Positions 16,659-26,346 of a DNA stretch of 37,933 bases are shown one piece after another. The notes beneath the pieces are model-generated. The model did not search any database, was not told where the DNA came from, and saw only the letters and a list, made by a program, of their open reading frames with translations. Source of the DNA: Gammaproteobacteria bacterium (GTDB taxonomy: Bacteria > Pseudomonadota > Gammaproteobacteria > Steroidobacterales > Woeseiaceae); contig JAOTZC010000024.1 of NCBI GenBank assembly GCA_029861535.1, forward strand, positions 1-37,933, given 5' to 3'. Both the position numbers and the translations under genes were made by a program. The stretch's first letter is position 1. Every line of letters starts with the position of its first letter.

Positions 16659-17483
16659 TCAGGGTCGCACTCGACGCTCTACACCGGTACTATCGAGAAT
16701 TCGACTCGCAATTTCCTCGATCGAAAACTCGGTCGTATCCACATTCGGAATCCCATAGCGACGGAAAATCTTGTCGCTCTCTCTGAGCTCGTAACGCACT
16801 TGCTGTGCCGAAGAATAGCGACCGAGCGGCCGTCGCTCTTTGCGAATTTGCCGTAGCCGATCCGGCGCGATCGAAAGGCCGTACAACTTCCGTTTTTGAT
16901 TGACCAAAATGTCCGGCAGCGTGCCGCTTTCAAACTCCTCATCTGTCAGCGGATAATTCGCGGCATAGACGCCGTATTGCAGAGCGAGATACAGACAGGT
17001 GGGTGTTTTTCCTGAGCGCGAAACGCCGACCAGAATAACGTCAGCCATCTCATAGTTTCGACTGATGCCTCCGTCGTCATTTGCCAAAGCAAAGTTCGTT
17101 GCCTCGATGCGTTTCATATAGGCGTCGATGTCGCTCATACCGTGTGCGCGACCAGGCTCATGCGTCGGTTGCTCCTGCAGCTCTTCGCTCAACGGCTCTA
17201 GGAATGCGTCGAAAATGTCGAGATGCAAACCGTCGGCTTCACGGACAATCGACCGAAAGTCGTCCTGTACTAGCGTCGAGAAAATGATCGGCCGCAGGGT
17301 GTGATTCTTGGCCGCTTCATTGATCCGTATTACAGCTTCCCGCGCCTTGTCTTCGGTATCTATAAATGGCAAAGTCACTTGCCGAAAATTCTGTCTGTTG
17401 AACTGCGTGACTAGGCTGTGCCCCATCGTTTCTGCCGTCACGCCGGTCTGGTCAGAGAGAAAAAATATGGTGCGCTCGTCCAT
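16659..17483 (-). CDS. ppsR: Phosphoenolpyruvate synthase regulatory protein (bifunctional kinase/pyrophosphorylase)
   Basis: The protein is 274 residues; E. coli PpsR (YdiA) is 277. It switches PEP synthase off by ADP-dependent phosphorylation of a threonine next to the catalytic histidine, and on again by phosphate-dependent removal. Key features are the start [18 protein letters not shown], the P-loop GVSRSGKT (153-160) and [10 protein letters not shown]. The start at 17483 was chosen over an upstream one because it matches the family N-terminus. It is divergent from its target gene ppsA, 47 bases apart, the standard gammaproteobacterial arrangement. Confidence 0.95.
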   Translation of the reverse strand: MDERTIFFLSDQTGVTAETMGHSLVTQFNRQNFRQVTLPFIDTEDKAREAVIRINEAAKNHTLRPIIFSTLVQDDFRSIVREADGLHLDIFDAFLEPLSEELQEQPTHEPGRAHGMSDIDAYMKRIEATNFALANDDGGISRNYEMADVILVGVSRSGKTPTCLYLALQYGVYAANYPLTDEEFESGTLPDILVNQKRKLYGLSIAPDRLRQIRKERRPLGRYSSAQQVRYELRESDKIFRRYGIPNVDTTEFSIEEIASRILDSTGVERRVRP

Positions 17484-17530
17484 CGGGTCGATTGTCCACG
17501 TCCAGCCACGGAACCTCAAGGGAGCAAACA

Positions 17531-19894
17531 TTGGACCGATACGTCATCGAGCTCGATGAGCTTGGAATGAATGACGTCGAAATCGTTGGTGGCAAGAATG
17601 CCTCACTCGGCGAAATGATAAGCAACCTGAGCGGCCTTGGCGTTACCGTCCCAAGCGGATTCGCGACCACCGCAGCTGCCTATCGCGAATTCCTGCGTAC
17701 GGACGGGCTTGGCTCGCGCATCAACGATCTACTCGATGGGTTTGATGTGGACAACATCGACGCGCTGACAAACACTGGCAAATCAATTCGCGAATGGATA
17801 CTCGCGACACCGTTGCCTGATCGCTTGATGCAGGACATCAGCGCAGCCTGGGACCAGATGTCCGGTGGCCGGGACATTGCGGTCGCGGTACGATCATCAG
17901 CCACCGCTGAGGACCTTCCGGACGCGTCCTTTGCGGGCCAGCAAGAAACATTCCTGAACATTCGCGGCCTTGATCACGTCATCGATGCGCTGCATCAGGT
18001 TTTTGCATCATTGTTTACCGACCGCGCCATTGCGTATCGCGTCCACCAGGGCTTCGATCACCGCCTCGTCGCGTTGTCGGTTGGCGTGCAAATGATGGTT
18101 CGCAGCGACGTTGGCGCGTCCGGCGTTGTGTTCACGCTCGATACCGAAACGGGATTTCGAGACGCCGTCTTCATTACGGCATCGTATGGTCTTGGTGAAA
18201 CTGTCGTGCAGGGGGCCGTAAACCCGGACGAGTTCTATGTTTACAAACCCGCGCTCGAAAATGGGAAGTTCCCAATTTTGCGCAAGAACCTTGGTGGCAA
18301 GGCCATCAAGATGATTTACAGCGACGATCCTCAGGTCGGCGAAAGCGTTGTGACAGTCGATGTGGATGAGGCCGACAGTCACGCATTTTCGCTGGACAAT
18401 GATGACATCATTGATCTCGCGAAGATGGCCATGACGATTGAGAAACATTACCAGCGGCCAATGGATATTGAATGGGGCAAGGACGGCAATGACGGTAAGC
18501 TCTATATTCTGCAGGCACGGCCCGAAACCGTGCAAAGCCGCAGCGGCAGGTCAATTCAACGCTATACGCTCAAGGGCAGTTCGCCGGTAATCAGCACGGG
18601 CCGTAGCGTCGGCCACAAGATCGGTGTCGGCACGGCGAGAGTCATTCGCAATGCCAGCGATATGAATCGCGCACAACGCGGCGACGTGATCGTCACTGAC
18701 ATGACCGATCCAGACTGGGAACCCGTCATGAAACGATCTGCGGCGATCGTGACAAACCGTGGTGGACGTACATGCCACGCGGCAATTATCGCCCGCGAAC
18801 TCGGTATCCCCGCCGTCGTCGGTTGCGGCGACGCGACCGAAACGATTGCGGATGGCACTACAGTCACGGTCAGCTGCGCTGAGGGTGACGAGGGATACGT
18901 GTATAAGGGCGCGCTGGATTTTGACCAGACCCGAATCGAACTGGACGCACTGCCCGATATTCCGGTGAAAATTATGATGAACGTTGGTAATCCGGACCGG
19001 GCGTTCGATTTTGCGAATATTCCACACCGTGGCGTCGGCCTTGCTCGGCTCGAGTTCATCATTAACCGCATGATCGGCGTTCATCCCCAGGCCCTTCTGG
19101 ATTATGAAAATCTGGACAGCAAAACCCAGATCGCCATTGACGAACAGATGGCAGGTTACGCGGATCCTGTGAGCTTTTTTGTCGATAAGCTGGCCGAGGG
19201 CGTGGCGACGATTGCCGCCGCGTTTGCGCCAGAACCCGTAATTGTTCGACTGTCCGATTTCAAATCGAATGAATACGCCAACTTGATCGGCGGTGAGCGC
19301 TATGAACCCGAAGAAGAAAATCCAATGTTGGGTTTCCGTGGCGCGGCCCGCTATGTTTCCGACAGCTTTCGCCCATGCTTCGAGCTTGAGTGTGCCGCAA
19401 TTCGCAAGGTCCGTAACGAAATGGGCCTTACGAATGTGCAGGTCATGATTCCGTTTGTACGCACGGTCCACCAGGCGAAACAAGTTATCGACCTGCTGTC
19501 ACAAAACGGCCTCGAGCGTGGCAAAGACGATCTGAAAATTATCATGATGTCGGAGTTACCGACGAATGCGCTGCTCGCGGATCAATATCTTGAGCACTTC
19601 GACGGCATGTCGATCGGCTCCAATGACATGACGCAACTTACCCTTGGCCTCGACCGCGATTCCTCGTTGATTGCCGATACGTTTGACGAACGCGACGACG
19701 CCGTCCTCGCGATGCTCGAAATGACGATAAAGGCCTGCAAGAAAAACGGAAAATATGTCGGTATCTGTGGCCAGGGCCCGTCGGATCATCCCGACCTCGC
19801 CCGCTGGCTGTTGGACCACGGTATTGAGAGCATATCGCTTAATCCGGATACCGTGATCGAAACCTGGCTGTTTCTGGCCGGCGAATCGGTTTAA
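17531..19894 (+). CDS. ppsA: Phosphoenolpyruvate synthase (pyruvate, water dikinase)
   Basis: The protein is 787 residues; E. coli PpsA is 792. It converts pyruvate, ATP and water to phosphoenolpyruvate, AMP and phosphate for gluconeogenesis. The N-terminal ATP-grasp domain includes [11 protein letters not shown] and [22 protein letters not shown]. The swivelling phosphohistidine domain has His416 in [17 protein letters not shown], which includes the threonine that PpsR modifies. The C-terminal PEP-utilising barrel has [31 protein letters not shown] and the final [15 protein letters not shown] at 17531 is preceded by AAGGGAG seven bases away, so it is preferred over TTG at 17492. Confidence 0.97.
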   Translation: MDRYVIELDELGMNDVEIVGGKNASLGEMISNLSGLGVTVPSGFATTAAAYREFLRTDGLGSRINDLLDGFDVDNIDALTNTGKSIREWILATPLPDRLMQDISAAWDQMSGGRDIAVAVRSSATAEDLPDASFAGQQETFLNIRGLDHVIDALHQVFASLFTDRAIAYRVHQGFDHRLVALSVGVQMMVRSDVGASGVVFTLDTETGFRDAVFITASYGLGETVVQGAVNPDEFYVYKPALENGKFPILRKNLGGKAIKMIYSDDPQVGESVVTVDVDEADSHAFSLDNDDIIDLAKMAMTIEKHYQRPMDIEWGKDGNDGKLYILQARPETVQSRSGRSIQRYTLKGSSPVISTGRSVGHKIGVGTARVIRNASDMNRAQRGDVIVTDMTDPDWEPVMKRSAAIVTNRGGRTCHAAIIARELGIPAVVGCGDATETIADGTTVTVSCAEGDEGYVYKGALDFDQTRIELDALPDIPVKIMMNVGNPDRAFDFANIPHRGVGLARLEFIINRMIGVHPQALLDYENLDSKTQIAIDEQMAGYADPVSFFVDKLAEGVATIAAAFAPEPVIVRLSDFKSNEYANLIGGERYEPEEENPMLGFRGAARYVSDSFRPCFELECAAIRKVRNEMGLTNVQVMIPFVRTVHQAKQVIDLLSQNGLERGKDDLKIIMMSELPTNALLADQYLEHFDGMSIGSNDMTQLTLGLDRDSSLIADTFDERDDAVLAMLEMTIKACKKNGKYVGICGQGPSDHPDLARWLLDHGIESISLNPDTVIETWLFLAGESV

Positions 19895-19905
19895 TTAAAA
19901 CCGAT
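19885..19905. terminator. Bidirectional terminator at the ppsA / SH3-protein junction
   Basis: A perfect 8-bp inverted repeat, ATCGGTTT and AAACCGAT with the 5-base loop AATTA, sits exactly where the two convergent genes end. Both TAA stop codons lie at its centre. The stem is only moderately GC-rich, so its strength is uncertain, but its symmetry fits a shared terminator. Confidence 0.5.
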
Positions 19906-20572
19906 CGTAACGCGAGCGGCGCTGCCAGCGAATTCGTGGCAGCCAAAGCCCCAAGATAATGCCTATGACAAGCACCAGCGCCCCCGACATGAACCAGTAG
20001 CGCTTAGTCTGCCCCATCAAATCGCGATTCTCATGTTCCAGCGTATCCACGCTAATATCGGCGGCATTCAGCTGCTCACGTAGTTCCTTGTTCTGATTGT
20101 TGATCGACAAAACGTTCGCCGCAGTACGCTTGATCTCGGCCAGGTCCGTTTCGAGCTTTTGATTTTCGCCTTCTAGGGTCTTGATGCGGCGCTGGGCGGT
20201 ATTGTATTCAGCGCGGATCGCCGCCAGCTGCGAGTTCAACGTCGTGCCGCGGGAATTTGCGTTGGTTAGCTGGCCTGTCAGGGTCTGCAGCTGCTCACGC
20301 GCGCTAGGTTCCGACATCAAGTAACGCGTCAACACCCATCCCTCGGTACCGCCCGGCGTTCGGACCCGCGAATAGCCGGTATCGGCGTCGCGCTCGAGAA
20401 TCTCCAGCTCCGTGCCACTGGACACCATTAGCTGAATCGCATTGCTGGTGCTCGGGCCTGAGCGCAGCATGACCTCGAACTCATCGCTGACCCAGCGGGA
20501 TTCGGCCATCACAGCTTGCGAGACCAGCACGAGCGGCAAAATGAGCGCGCTTGGGAATTTTATTGGGTTCAT
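19895..20572 (-). CDS. SH3 domain / coiled-coil / TM protein (TIGR04211 family)
   Basis: The protein is 225 residues. A signal peptide (MNPIKFPSALILPLVLVSQAVMA) leads to a bacterial SH3 domain at about 24-90, with VMLRSGPSTSNAIQLMVSSG and GGTEGWVLTRYL. A coiled coil (about 95-185) and one C-terminal membrane helix follow (WFMSGALVLVIGIILGLWLP, then RIRWQRRSRYDRF). This order matches the TIGR04211 family (E. coli YgiM). The SH3 part is thought to bind cell wall in the periplasm. The start at 20572 was chosen because the upstream extension lacks a signal-like character. It is convergent with ppsA. Confidence 0.88.
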   Translation of the reverse strand: MNPIKFPSALILPLVLVSQAVMAESRWVSDEFEVMLRSGPSTSNAIQLMVSSGTELEILERDADTGYSRVRTPGGTEGWVLTRYLMSEPSAREQLQTLTGQLTNANSRGTTLNSQLAAIRAEYNTAQRRIKTLEGENQKLETDLAEIKRTAANVLSINNQNKELREQLNAADISVDTLEHENRDLMGQTKRYWFMSGALVLVIGIILGLWLPRIRWQRRSRYDRF

Positions 20573-20645
20573 GGAATACCGTTGCCGTTGTGTGCGTGCA
20601 CTATATGACAAGTCGCCGAAACTGGCCAGCCAAACCATAGCAAAA

Positions 20646-21029
20646 TCAGTCGTTTAATGGAGACAGTTTCGAGACATTCTGCTCCCAATTTCGGCCGTCG
20701 AACGAGCTCGTCGACAGCGAACTAATGGTACTCGGATCCAGACATCTGACATTGACGCTGTAACCGTCCGGATGCGATCGCGGCACGTAAAAGGATTTCA
20801 CGCCACAACGCCGGCAAAAATTATGCTGCGCGATGCCGGAACCGAACGTGTAGGTCGACAAATCGCCTTCGCCGCTCAGTAGCCTGAATTGGCTCTTGGA
20901 AACGAATAAATGCAAAAAGCCCGACATGCTGCAAATGCTGCAATTACATTCGGTTGCATCAATGTCTGCCGGTGCGTCGATTTCGAAACGAATCCGGCCG
21001 CAGTGACAGCCACCGGAGTGCGTGGTCAT
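20646..21029 (-). CDS. GFA family protein (glutathione-dependent formaldehyde-activating fold)
   Basis: The protein is 127 residues, a single GFA zinc domain. Zinc ligands are in GGCHCGRIRFEI (first pair), CNCSICSMSG (central) and FCRRCGVKSFYVPRSHPDG (last pair). Most such proteins are of unknown substrate; the formaldehyde role applies to few. The start at 21029 has a GGGAGACAACG ribosome binding site. It begins 10 bases after the DUF938 stop and is the last gene of an orn–DUF938–GFA operon. Confidence 0.88.
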   Translation of the reverse strand: MTTHSGGCHCGRIRFEIDAPADIDATECNCSICSMSGFLHLFVSKSQFRLLSGEGDLSTYTFGSGIAQHNFCRRCGVKSFYVPRSHPDGYSVNVRCLDPSTISSLSTSSFDGRNWEQNVSKLSPLND

Positions 21030-21039
21030 CGTTGTCTCC

Positions 21040-21639
21040 CTAGTTCGTCTTTTGCCATACGACAAGCAAGTTGTTAGCCGGCATCGCGTACACGCGTTGT
21101 CGCTGCAACTTTGCCGACACCGCAAGCTCGTCTAATGTCTCAAGATCGCGAATGCCCATGTTCGCGTCCCGCGAGCGCAGCGACGCGTCAAATCCAGCAT
21201 TACTCGGCGTGCTGAACTGGCCGTTTCGTTTAAACGGACCGTAATAACAAAACAGCCCATAATTTTCGAGTACGTGCCCAATTAGTGGGAACATTTTCTG
21301 TACCGCTGCAAAACTCATAATGTGCGCCGTATTAGCGGAATAGACGGCATCATATGACTCGCCAGGCAACGTCGTGTCGCGAACGTCGACAATCAACGGC
21401 GGCAGCACGTTGCTAATACCGGCGGCATCGATGCTACTTTTGATCCACATGTGACTTTCTTCGAGGTCGCTGGTCTGCCAACTGATGGCGGGCAATGCCG
21501 CTGCGAATGTGACGGCGTGATGGCCCGTGCCGGTACCAATTTCGAGTAAGCGGCGACAGTCCTTGAGCTCATCGCGAAGCACGCCGAGAATTGGCGCGCT
21601 GTTTCGAACACTCGCGTCCGCATATTGTGGCGCCGACAT
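21040..21639 (-). CDS. DUF938 SAM-dependent methyltransferase-like protein
   Basis: The protein is 199 residues. DUF938 proteins have a class I methyltransferase fold: motif I is LLEIGTGTGHHAV (about residues 31-43), followed by ISWQTSDLEE and SYDAVYSANTAHIMSF. FCYYGPFKRNGQFSTPSNAGFD is a family signature. The substrate is unknown. The ATG overlaps the stop of orn (ATGA), so the two are translationally coupled. Upstream in-frame starts up to 21831 lie inside orn and are rejected. Confidence 0.88.
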   Translation of the reverse strand: MSAPQYADASVRNSAPILGVLRDELKDCRRLLEIGTGTGHHAVTFAAALPAISWQTSDLEESHMWIKSSIDAAGISNVLPPLIVDVRDTTLPGESYDAVYSANTAHIMSFAAVQKMFPLIGHVLENYGLFCYYGPFKRNGQFSTPSNAGFDASLRSRDANMGIRDLETLDELAVSAKLQRQRVYAMPANNLLVVWQKTN

Positions 21640-22199
21640 CAATCGGTGGCCAGCACCGACGTATCGAGCAGCTTTTCCCGATACCAGACTAGCTCTGTGA
21701 TCGAATCGCGAATATCCGAGAGGGCGCGATGGCTGGATTCTTTTGTAAAGCCCGCCGCAATGTCGGGTGCCCATTGCTGTGCCAGAATCTTGAGCGTGCT
21801 GACGTCGAGATTCCGATAGTGAAAATAGCACTCGAGCAGCGGCATCTCGCGAGCGAGAAAGCGCCGATCCTGACAGATGCTGTTACCGCACATGGGCGAC
21901 GCGCCGTCATCGACCCACTCTGACAGGAATGCAAGCGTCTGGGTCTCGGCGTCCAGCAGTGTCAAGTCACTGTCCAGCACACGCGCCGTCAATCCGGACT
22001 CTTTGTGCTGGCGAGAGTTCCATTCGTCCATCGCCTCCATCGTAGCTTGCGATTGTCCGACCGCAATCACCGGACCTTCCGCCAATTCGTTCAGATGCTT
22101 GTCAGTCACGATGGTCGCAATCTCGATGATCGTATCGGAGGTTGTGTCCAGACCGGTCATCTCCAGATCGATCCAAATGAGGTTGCTGCTCTTGTTCAT
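21639..22199 (-). CDS. orn: Oligoribonuclease
   Basis: The protein is 186 residues; E. coli Orn is 181. It is a DEDDh exonuclease that degrades di- and oligoribonucleotides, including pGpG from c-di-GMP turnover. The acidic pair is in [10 protein letters not shown], the third Asp in the [10 protein letters not shown] segment, and His/Asp in [13 protein letters not shown]. It is divergent from rsgA, the same orn/rsgA neighbourhood as in E. coli, and is first gene of an operon with DUF938 and GFA. Confidence 0.96.
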   Translation of the reverse strand: MNKSSNLIWIDLEMTGLDTTSDTIIEIATIVTDKHLNELAEGPVIAVGQSQATMEAMDEWNSRQHKESGLTARVLDSDLTLLDAETQTLAFLSEWVDDGASPMCGNSICQDRRFLAREMPLLECYFHYRNLDVSTLKILAQQWAPDIAAGFTKESSHRALSDIRDSITELVWYREKLLDTSVLATD

Positions 22200-22280
22200 G
22201 GCGCTAGTTTACATGCCACACGTGTACATGGTGCAAGCCTAGCGGGCATACTTGCAACCTGCCAAGCCTTGCGGAACCGG

Positions 22281-23180
22281 ATGCCACTAATTGACGCGAC
22301 TGTTATTGCCACGTTTAGCCGACGAATGCGTTTGCGGCTCGATGATGCCACCGAGGTCGACGCTCGCATCAAGGGCAAGAAGCTGAAGCCGGTGTGCGGC
22401 GATCGTGTTCGTGCCGAACCGATCAATGAAGAAGATGACTGGCTCATCACCGCTATCCATGAGCGCCAGAACGAACTCAGCCGTCCAAATGCGCGCGGTG
22501 ACAAAGAAGTGCTCGCCGCCAACGTGGACCAACTCGTCGTTATCGCCGCCGCCACGCCGAAACCCGATTGGTTCATCGTCGACCGGTATCTGTGCGCCGC
22601 CGAACTGATGGGCATTGCCGCGACGGTCGTCTATAACAAGACGGATCTCGAGCCGAAAAACGGAATTGACGCGGCGCTAAGCGTTTACGACGCCATCGGC
22701 TATCAGACGATCAAGACCAGCGCTCGGACTGGTGATGGCATGGATGCGCTCGCCGACTTGTTGCAGCAGTGCACCGCGATCATCGTCGGTCAATCCGGCG
22801 TCGGTAAATCCACGTTGATCAATCAACTGTCGGACGTTGCTGGACAAAAGACTGCGGAGATTTCGCGCAAGCACCGAGAAGGACGGCATACGACGGTCAG
22901 TTCTGCGATGATCCCATTGCCAGCCGGTGGTGCCGTTATCGACTCACCGGGCGTGCGCGATTACGCGCCGTTGCTGCAGTCGCCCGACGAGGCCGCTATT
23001 GGCTATCGCGAGATTTCAAGTACTGGGCGTGAGTGCCGTTTTGCAAATTGCCGGCATTTGCGTGAACCGGGCTGCGCGGTCAAGGAAGCTGTTGAAGGCG
23101 GTGCAATTGATGCACGGCGTTACGAAAGCTACCGCCGAGCCCTGGCGTTGAGCGAACGCTTGAGCAGGGATCGATACTAG
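22281..23180 (+). CDS. rsgA: Ribosome small subunit-dependent GTPase A
   Basis: The protein is 299 residues; E. coli RsgA is 350 and many homologues are about 300. It is a circularly permuted GTPase acting in late 30S maturation. An OB fold is at the N-terminus (RRMRLRLDDATEVDARIKGK, then CGDRV). In permuted order come G4 (NKTDLE), G1 (GQSGVGKST), G2 (HTTVSS) and G3 (DSPGVRD). The C-terminal zinc finger is CRFANCRHLREPGCAV. The start at 22281 was chosen because the frame upstream runs antisense into orn. The convergent HIT gene ends 12 bases after the stop. Confidence 0.95.
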   Translation: MPLIDATVIATFSRRMRLRLDDATEVDARIKGKKLKPVCGDRVRAEPINEEDDWLITAIHERQNELSRPNARGDKEVLAANVDQLVVIAAATPKPDWFIVDRYLCAAELMGIAATVVYNKTDLEPKNGIDAALSVYDAIGYQTIKTSARTGDGMDALADLLQQCTAIIVGQSGVGKSTLINQLSDVAGQKTAEISRKHREGRHTTVSSAMIPLPAGGAVIDSPGVRDYAPLLQSPDEAAIGYREISSTGRECRFANCRHLREPGCAVKEAVEGGAIDARRYESYRRALALSERLSRDRY

Positions 23181-23192
23181 TCCGATTTCTTA

Positions 23193-23537
23193 TTAGCCCG
23201 GTGGCCAGTTAAAGAGCCGACCGCCCAACAAATGCAGATGAATGTGAAACACGGACTGCCCCGCTCCCTCATTACAGTTCATAACCACCCGATAGCCATC
23301 ATCGGCCAGACCTTCCTGCGCGGCGATTTGCTTGGCAGCGCTGAATAGACTACCTACCAGCGTTTCGTGGCCTTCGTCGAGATCATTGATCGTGCTGACA
23401 TGTTCACGAGGGATGATTAATACGTGCGTTGGCGCCTGCGGATTTATATCTCGAAAAGCCAGTGCGGTTTCCGACTCGTAAATGACGTCAGCCGGGATTT
23501 CGCCATCAAGGATTTTGCAAAACAGACAATCAGACAT
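23193..23537 (-). CDS. HIT family (HinT-like) nucleotide hydrolase
   Basis: The protein is 114 residues. It begins DCLFCKILDGEIPADVIYE, has AFRDINPQAPTHVLIIPREH and ends with the histidine triad HIHLHLLGGR. This is the pattern of bacterial HinT, a purine nucleoside phosphoramidase. Cytosolic and usually a dimer. It starts 29 bases after recR on the same strand and may be the last gene of the dnaX–ybaB–recR transcript. Confidence 0.93.
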   Translation of the reverse strand: MSDCLFCKILDGEIPADVIYESETALAFRDINPQAPTHVLIIPREHVSTINDLDEGHETLVGSLFSAAKQIAAQEGLADDGYRVVMNCNEGAGQSVFHIHLHLLGGRLFNWPPG

Positions 23538-23566
23538 TCAGATATTCCTTCTGTTGATCGACGACG

Positions 23567-24166
23567 CTAATCGACAACGCGCCGGCCGTAAAACGCGTGT
23601 GACAAGGTTCCCCCGTCGACATATTCGAGTTCGCCGCCAAGCGGCACGCCGTGCGCGATACGACTTGCCTGCACTTTATTGCGCACCGCCAGCTCTGCCA
23701 GGTAATGAGCAGTCGCGTCGCCCTCCACGGTTGGATTGGTTGCGATGATCATTTCCTTCACATCGTCCGCACCGAGTCTTTCTTCGAGCATCGACAATCC
23801 TAGCTCTTCCGGGCCTATACCGTCGAGCGGCGAGAGATGCCCCATCAGGACAAAATACAAGCCACGAAAACCGGTTGCGTCTTCGACCGCCATAACATCG
23901 GCCGGCGACTCGACGACGCACAGCTGCGATTCATCACGCCCTTTTGCCGCACAAATCGAACATAGTTCATGCTCAGTCAACATTCGACAGCGGCTGCAAT
24001 GCCCAATGTTGTCGACCGCTGCGGACAACGCTGACGATAGGCTGGAGGCACCGGCACGATCGCGCTCCAACAAATGAAAGGCGATACGTTGTGCCGATTT
24101 TTGACCGACGCCTGGCATGCACCGCAGCGCGTCAATTAATTTGACAAGTAAAGGTGAGTACGACAC
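23567..24166 (-). CDS. recR: Recombination protein RecR
   Basis: The protein is 199 residues; E. coli RecR is 201. RecR acts with RecO (and RecF) to load RecA on gapped DNA. The N-terminal helix-hairpin-helix is [17 protein letters not shown]. The zinc finger is [16 protein letters not shown]. The Toprim segment is [21 protein letters not shown], followed by [16 protein letters not shown]. It starts four bases after the ybaB stop, in the classic dnaX–ybaB–recR operon. Confidence 0.97.
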   Translation of the reverse strand: MSYSPLLVKLIDALRCMPGVGQKSAQRIAFHLLERDRAGASSLSSALSAAVDNIGHCSRCRMLTEHELCSICAAKGRDESQLCVVESPADVMAVEDATGFRGLYFVLMGHLSPLDGIGPEELGLSMLEERLGADDVKEMIIATNPTVEGDATAHYLAELAVRNKVQASRIAHGVPLGGELEYVDGGTLSHAFYGRRVVD

Positions 24167-24170
24167 GAAA

Positions 24171-24494
24171 TCAGAATGGCAGCTTCATTCCAGCCGGCAG
24201 ATTTAGGCCGGCCGCCATACCCGAGAATTTTTCCTGCACCGTCATTTCTACTTTTCGTTGCGCATCGTTGAGCGCCGCAATGATCAGATCTTCCAGCAAA
24301 TCCTTGTCGTCGCCGATCAAGGTATCGTCAATCTCGAGATGCTCAACCTGATGCTTGCACGTCATAGTTACTTTGACCATGCCGCCGCCCGACTCGCCGA
24401 CCACGGTGACGGCAGCCATTTCTTCTTGAGCCTTTTGCATATCGGCCTGCATCTGCTGCGCCTGTTTCATCAATTGGCCAATGCCACCCTTCAT
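24171..24494 (-). CDS. ybaB: YbaB/EbfC nucleoid-associated protein
   Basis: The protein is 107 residues; E. coli YbaB is 109. It forms a dimer that binds DNA. An N-terminal helix ([20 protein letters not shown]) is followed by strand-rich [18 protein letters not shown] and the conserved [24 protein letters not shown] ribosome binding site precedes the ATG. It lies 12 bases after dnaX and four before recR. Confidence 0.96.
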   Translation of the reverse strand: MKGGIGQLMKQAQQMQADMQKAQEEMAAVTVVGESGGGMVKVTMTCKHQVEHLEIDDTLIGDDKDLLEDLIIAALNDAQRKVEMTVQEKFSGMAAGLNLPAGMKLPF

Positions 24495-24506
24495 GTCTGT
24501 TCCTCG

Positions 24507-26126
24507 TCAGTCCGACTGAGACGTATTTATGGGTTCGATCGAATCGGTTTTCAATTCGGCACCGAACATATCTTTGAGTGTCTTCACATTGGGATCCGAC
24601 TCAAGCGAAGCACGTGCCGCCTCGTATTGCTCATCTGTCTTGCGCGATTCTTCCTGCACCGGCGTCTCTTTTTCGACAACGACCGTATCGTCGATCGTGA
24701 TGTTGACGGCAAGCTGCTCGCCAAAATGTGTCGACAGCGCATCGGCTAACGCATCTTTGCGTTGCCGCGTAAGGACCGATTCCGCCTTGCGATCCGCACT
24801 AAAATACACCGTAGCCCCGGCACGCCGCACGTAGACGCAATTAATGGCAAGCATGCGTACCGCACCTTTGAGATCCAGCACCGAGACAAGCTGGCTCCAG
24901 TCCGGGTCCTGCCATCGACTGACTTGCTGCTTTGGTGCCTGCTCTTCCTTCGCCGACATCTTTTTTGCCGCCGCGACTTTGGGCGCTGCGGCACTGCCGG
25001 TGGTTCGGATCTCGGAACCGCCACCGACGACCTGCCCGCTCGCGGCCGGGCGAAACGCGAGCATCCGTAATAATGTCATTTCAGCACCGCTGCGCGGATC
25101 GGGTGCGAGATACAAATCGCGCCTACCTACCAATGATGTCTGATAGAACAGCTGAACATCCGCCGCGGGCATTTCCTCTGCCAGTTGCGCAACGGCGACC
25201 GTGTCGAATTCCTCGTCGCTATCCGATCCGCCGATCACCTGGTAAATCGCAATTCGCTGCAGGAGCCGCGCAAGATCCTCGAGCAGTCGAGCATAGTCCG
25301 GAAAATGCTCGTCAATTTCTCCGATAGCGGAAATTATTCCGGCACCATCGTTTGCCGCCAACAGCTGAGTCAGCCGGAAAACGTACTCACGATCGATGGT
25401 ACCGAGCATTGTCGCGACCGGATTCTCTTCGACCTTGCCGCCACAATAGGCGATAGCTTGGTCGAGCAAACTCAACGCGTCGCGAAGGCTGCCGTCGGCC
25501 GCCCGCGCCAGCAAATTCAGCGCTGCGGGCTCGGCATCGATTTTCTCTGCGTCGCAGATATACACGAGACGGTCGGCGATGAGTCGCGGCGTCAATCGAC
25601 TCAGATTGAACTGCAAACAACGTGACAGAACGGTAACCGGCAGCTTTTGCGGGTCCGTCGTCGCTAATAGAAATTTGACGTGCGGCGGCGGCTCTTCGAG
25701 CGTCTTCAACAGCGCGTTAAACGAGCTCTTGGACAGCATGTGGACTTCATCGATCAAATACACCTTAAAGCGGCCGCGTGCGGGTGCATATTGCACGTTA
25801 TCTAGCAGCTCGCGCGTGTCGTCCACTTTGGTCTTGGATGCCGCATCAACTTCAATCAGATCGACAAATCGGCCCTCGTCGATTTCGACGCAGGCACTGC
25901 ACTCGCCACAGGGCTCGGCCGACACGCCCTTGTCGCAGTTGAGAGCCTTGGCAAGAATGCGCGCGATAGTTGTCTTGCCAACGCCACGAGTCCCCGCGAA
26001 CAGGTAAGCGTGATGCAGGCGCCCCGACTCAAGCGCATTCACAAGCGCCTGTAGGACGTGCTGCTGACCGACCGTATCGGCAAAGGTTTTAGGCCGCCAT
26101 TTGCGGGCCAGAACGAGGTAACTCAT
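24507..26126 (-). CDS. dnaX: DNA polymerase III subunits gamma and tau
   Basis: The protein is 539 residues, shorter than the 643 of E. coli tau, with a shortened C-terminal region. It is the clamp-loader ATPase. Walker A is GTRGVGKT (45-52). The zinc module is Cys64, Cys73, Cys76 and Cys79, the DExx box is LIDEVHM (124-130), and the sensor region follows LLATTDPQKLPVTVLSRC. After a linker (about 365-400) the tau-specific part follows (SQLVSVLDLKGAVRMLAINC). An A-AAA-AAG slippery heptamer at codons 387-389 could give a shorter gamma form. First gene of the dnaX–ybaB–recR operon. Confidence 0.97.
   Translation of the reverse strand: MSYLVLARKWRPKTFADTVGQQHVLQALVNALESGRLHHAYLFAGTRGVGKTTIARILAKALNCDKGVSAEPCGECSACVEIDEGRFVDLIEVDAASKTKVDDTRELLDNVQYAPARGRFKVYLIDEVHMLSKSSFNALLKTLEEPPPHVKFLLATTDPQKLPVTVLSRCLQFNLSRLTPRLIADRLVYICDAEKIDAEPAALNLLARAADGSLRDALSLLDQAIAYCGGKVEENPVATMLGTIDREYVFRLTQLLAANDGAGIISAIGEIDEHFPDYARLLEDLARLLQRIAIYQVIGGSDSDEEFDTVAVAQLAEEMPAADVQLFYQTSLVGRRDLYLAPDPRSGAEMTLLRMLAFRPAASGQVVGGGSEIRTTGSAAAPKVAAAKKMSAKEEQAPKQQVSRWQDPDWSQLVSVLDLKGAVRMLAINCVYVRRAGATVYFSADRKAESVLTRQRKDALADALSTHFGEQLAVNITIDDTVVVEKETPVQEESRKTDEQYEAARASLESDPNVKTLKDMFGAELKTDSIEPINTSQSD
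24960..24966 (-). other. dnaX -1 frameshift slippery heptamer A-AAA-AAG
   Basis: On the minus strand the codons read GCA AAA AAG (residues 387-389), the same heptamer in the same register as the E. coli dnaX frameshift site. A -1 slip would add 39 codons and stop at TAA (24841-24843), giving a gamma-like protein of about 428 residues. No clear upstream Shine-Dalgarno-like stimulator was seen. Confidence 0.5.
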
Positions 26127-26204
26127 CGTTGTTATTGGGCGCCAGGCGCGTTGCAGACTAATCGGTCAGTGTAACGTACCGGCCTCGCGCCGCAAGCGCA
26201 AAGT

Positions 26205-26310
26205 GGCCCGCGCCAGCTGCTCCCCGGCACCCGGTATTATCGCTACCGCTGCTCCCTTCCAGGCCTGACGGAGTTCACGACTAACCGTCGCGGGGAAGCC
26301 GACGCGAGCC
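26205..26310 (-). ncRNA. ffs: Signal recognition particle RNA, small bacterial (4.5S) type
   Basis: The minus strand carries the conserved SRP domain IV hairpin: GTCAGGCCTGGAAGG, GAGCAGC and later GTGCCGGGGAGCAGC, close to E. coli 4.5S RNA. The ends pair: 5' GGCTCGCG (26303-26310) with 3' CGCGGGCC (26205-26212). About 106 nt, against 114 in E. coli. With Ffh it forms the SRP that targets membrane proteins. It sits upstream of dnaX on the same strand, behind its own promoter. The exact ends are uncertain by a few bases. Confidence 0.93.
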
Positions 26311-26317
26311 GGCGGCG

Positions 26318-26346
26318 ATTATCACCGTTACGTCCTCGCGGCACAA
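26318..26346 (-). promoter_or_regulatory. sigma70-type promoter for the SRP RNA
   Basis: On the minus strand, -35 TTGTGC (26341-26346), a 17-base spacer and -10 GATAAT (26318-26323, five of six matches to TATAAT) place the transcription start near 26310-26312. That is exactly at the predicted 5' end of the SRP RNA. It lies between the ppk2 stop and the RNA. Confidence 0.7.

Noticed and set aside
18551..19483. Long open frame of 310 codons antisense to ppsA
   Set aside because: It lies fully within a highly conserved gene on the other strand and its translation shows no domain; long antisense frames are common in this codon usage.
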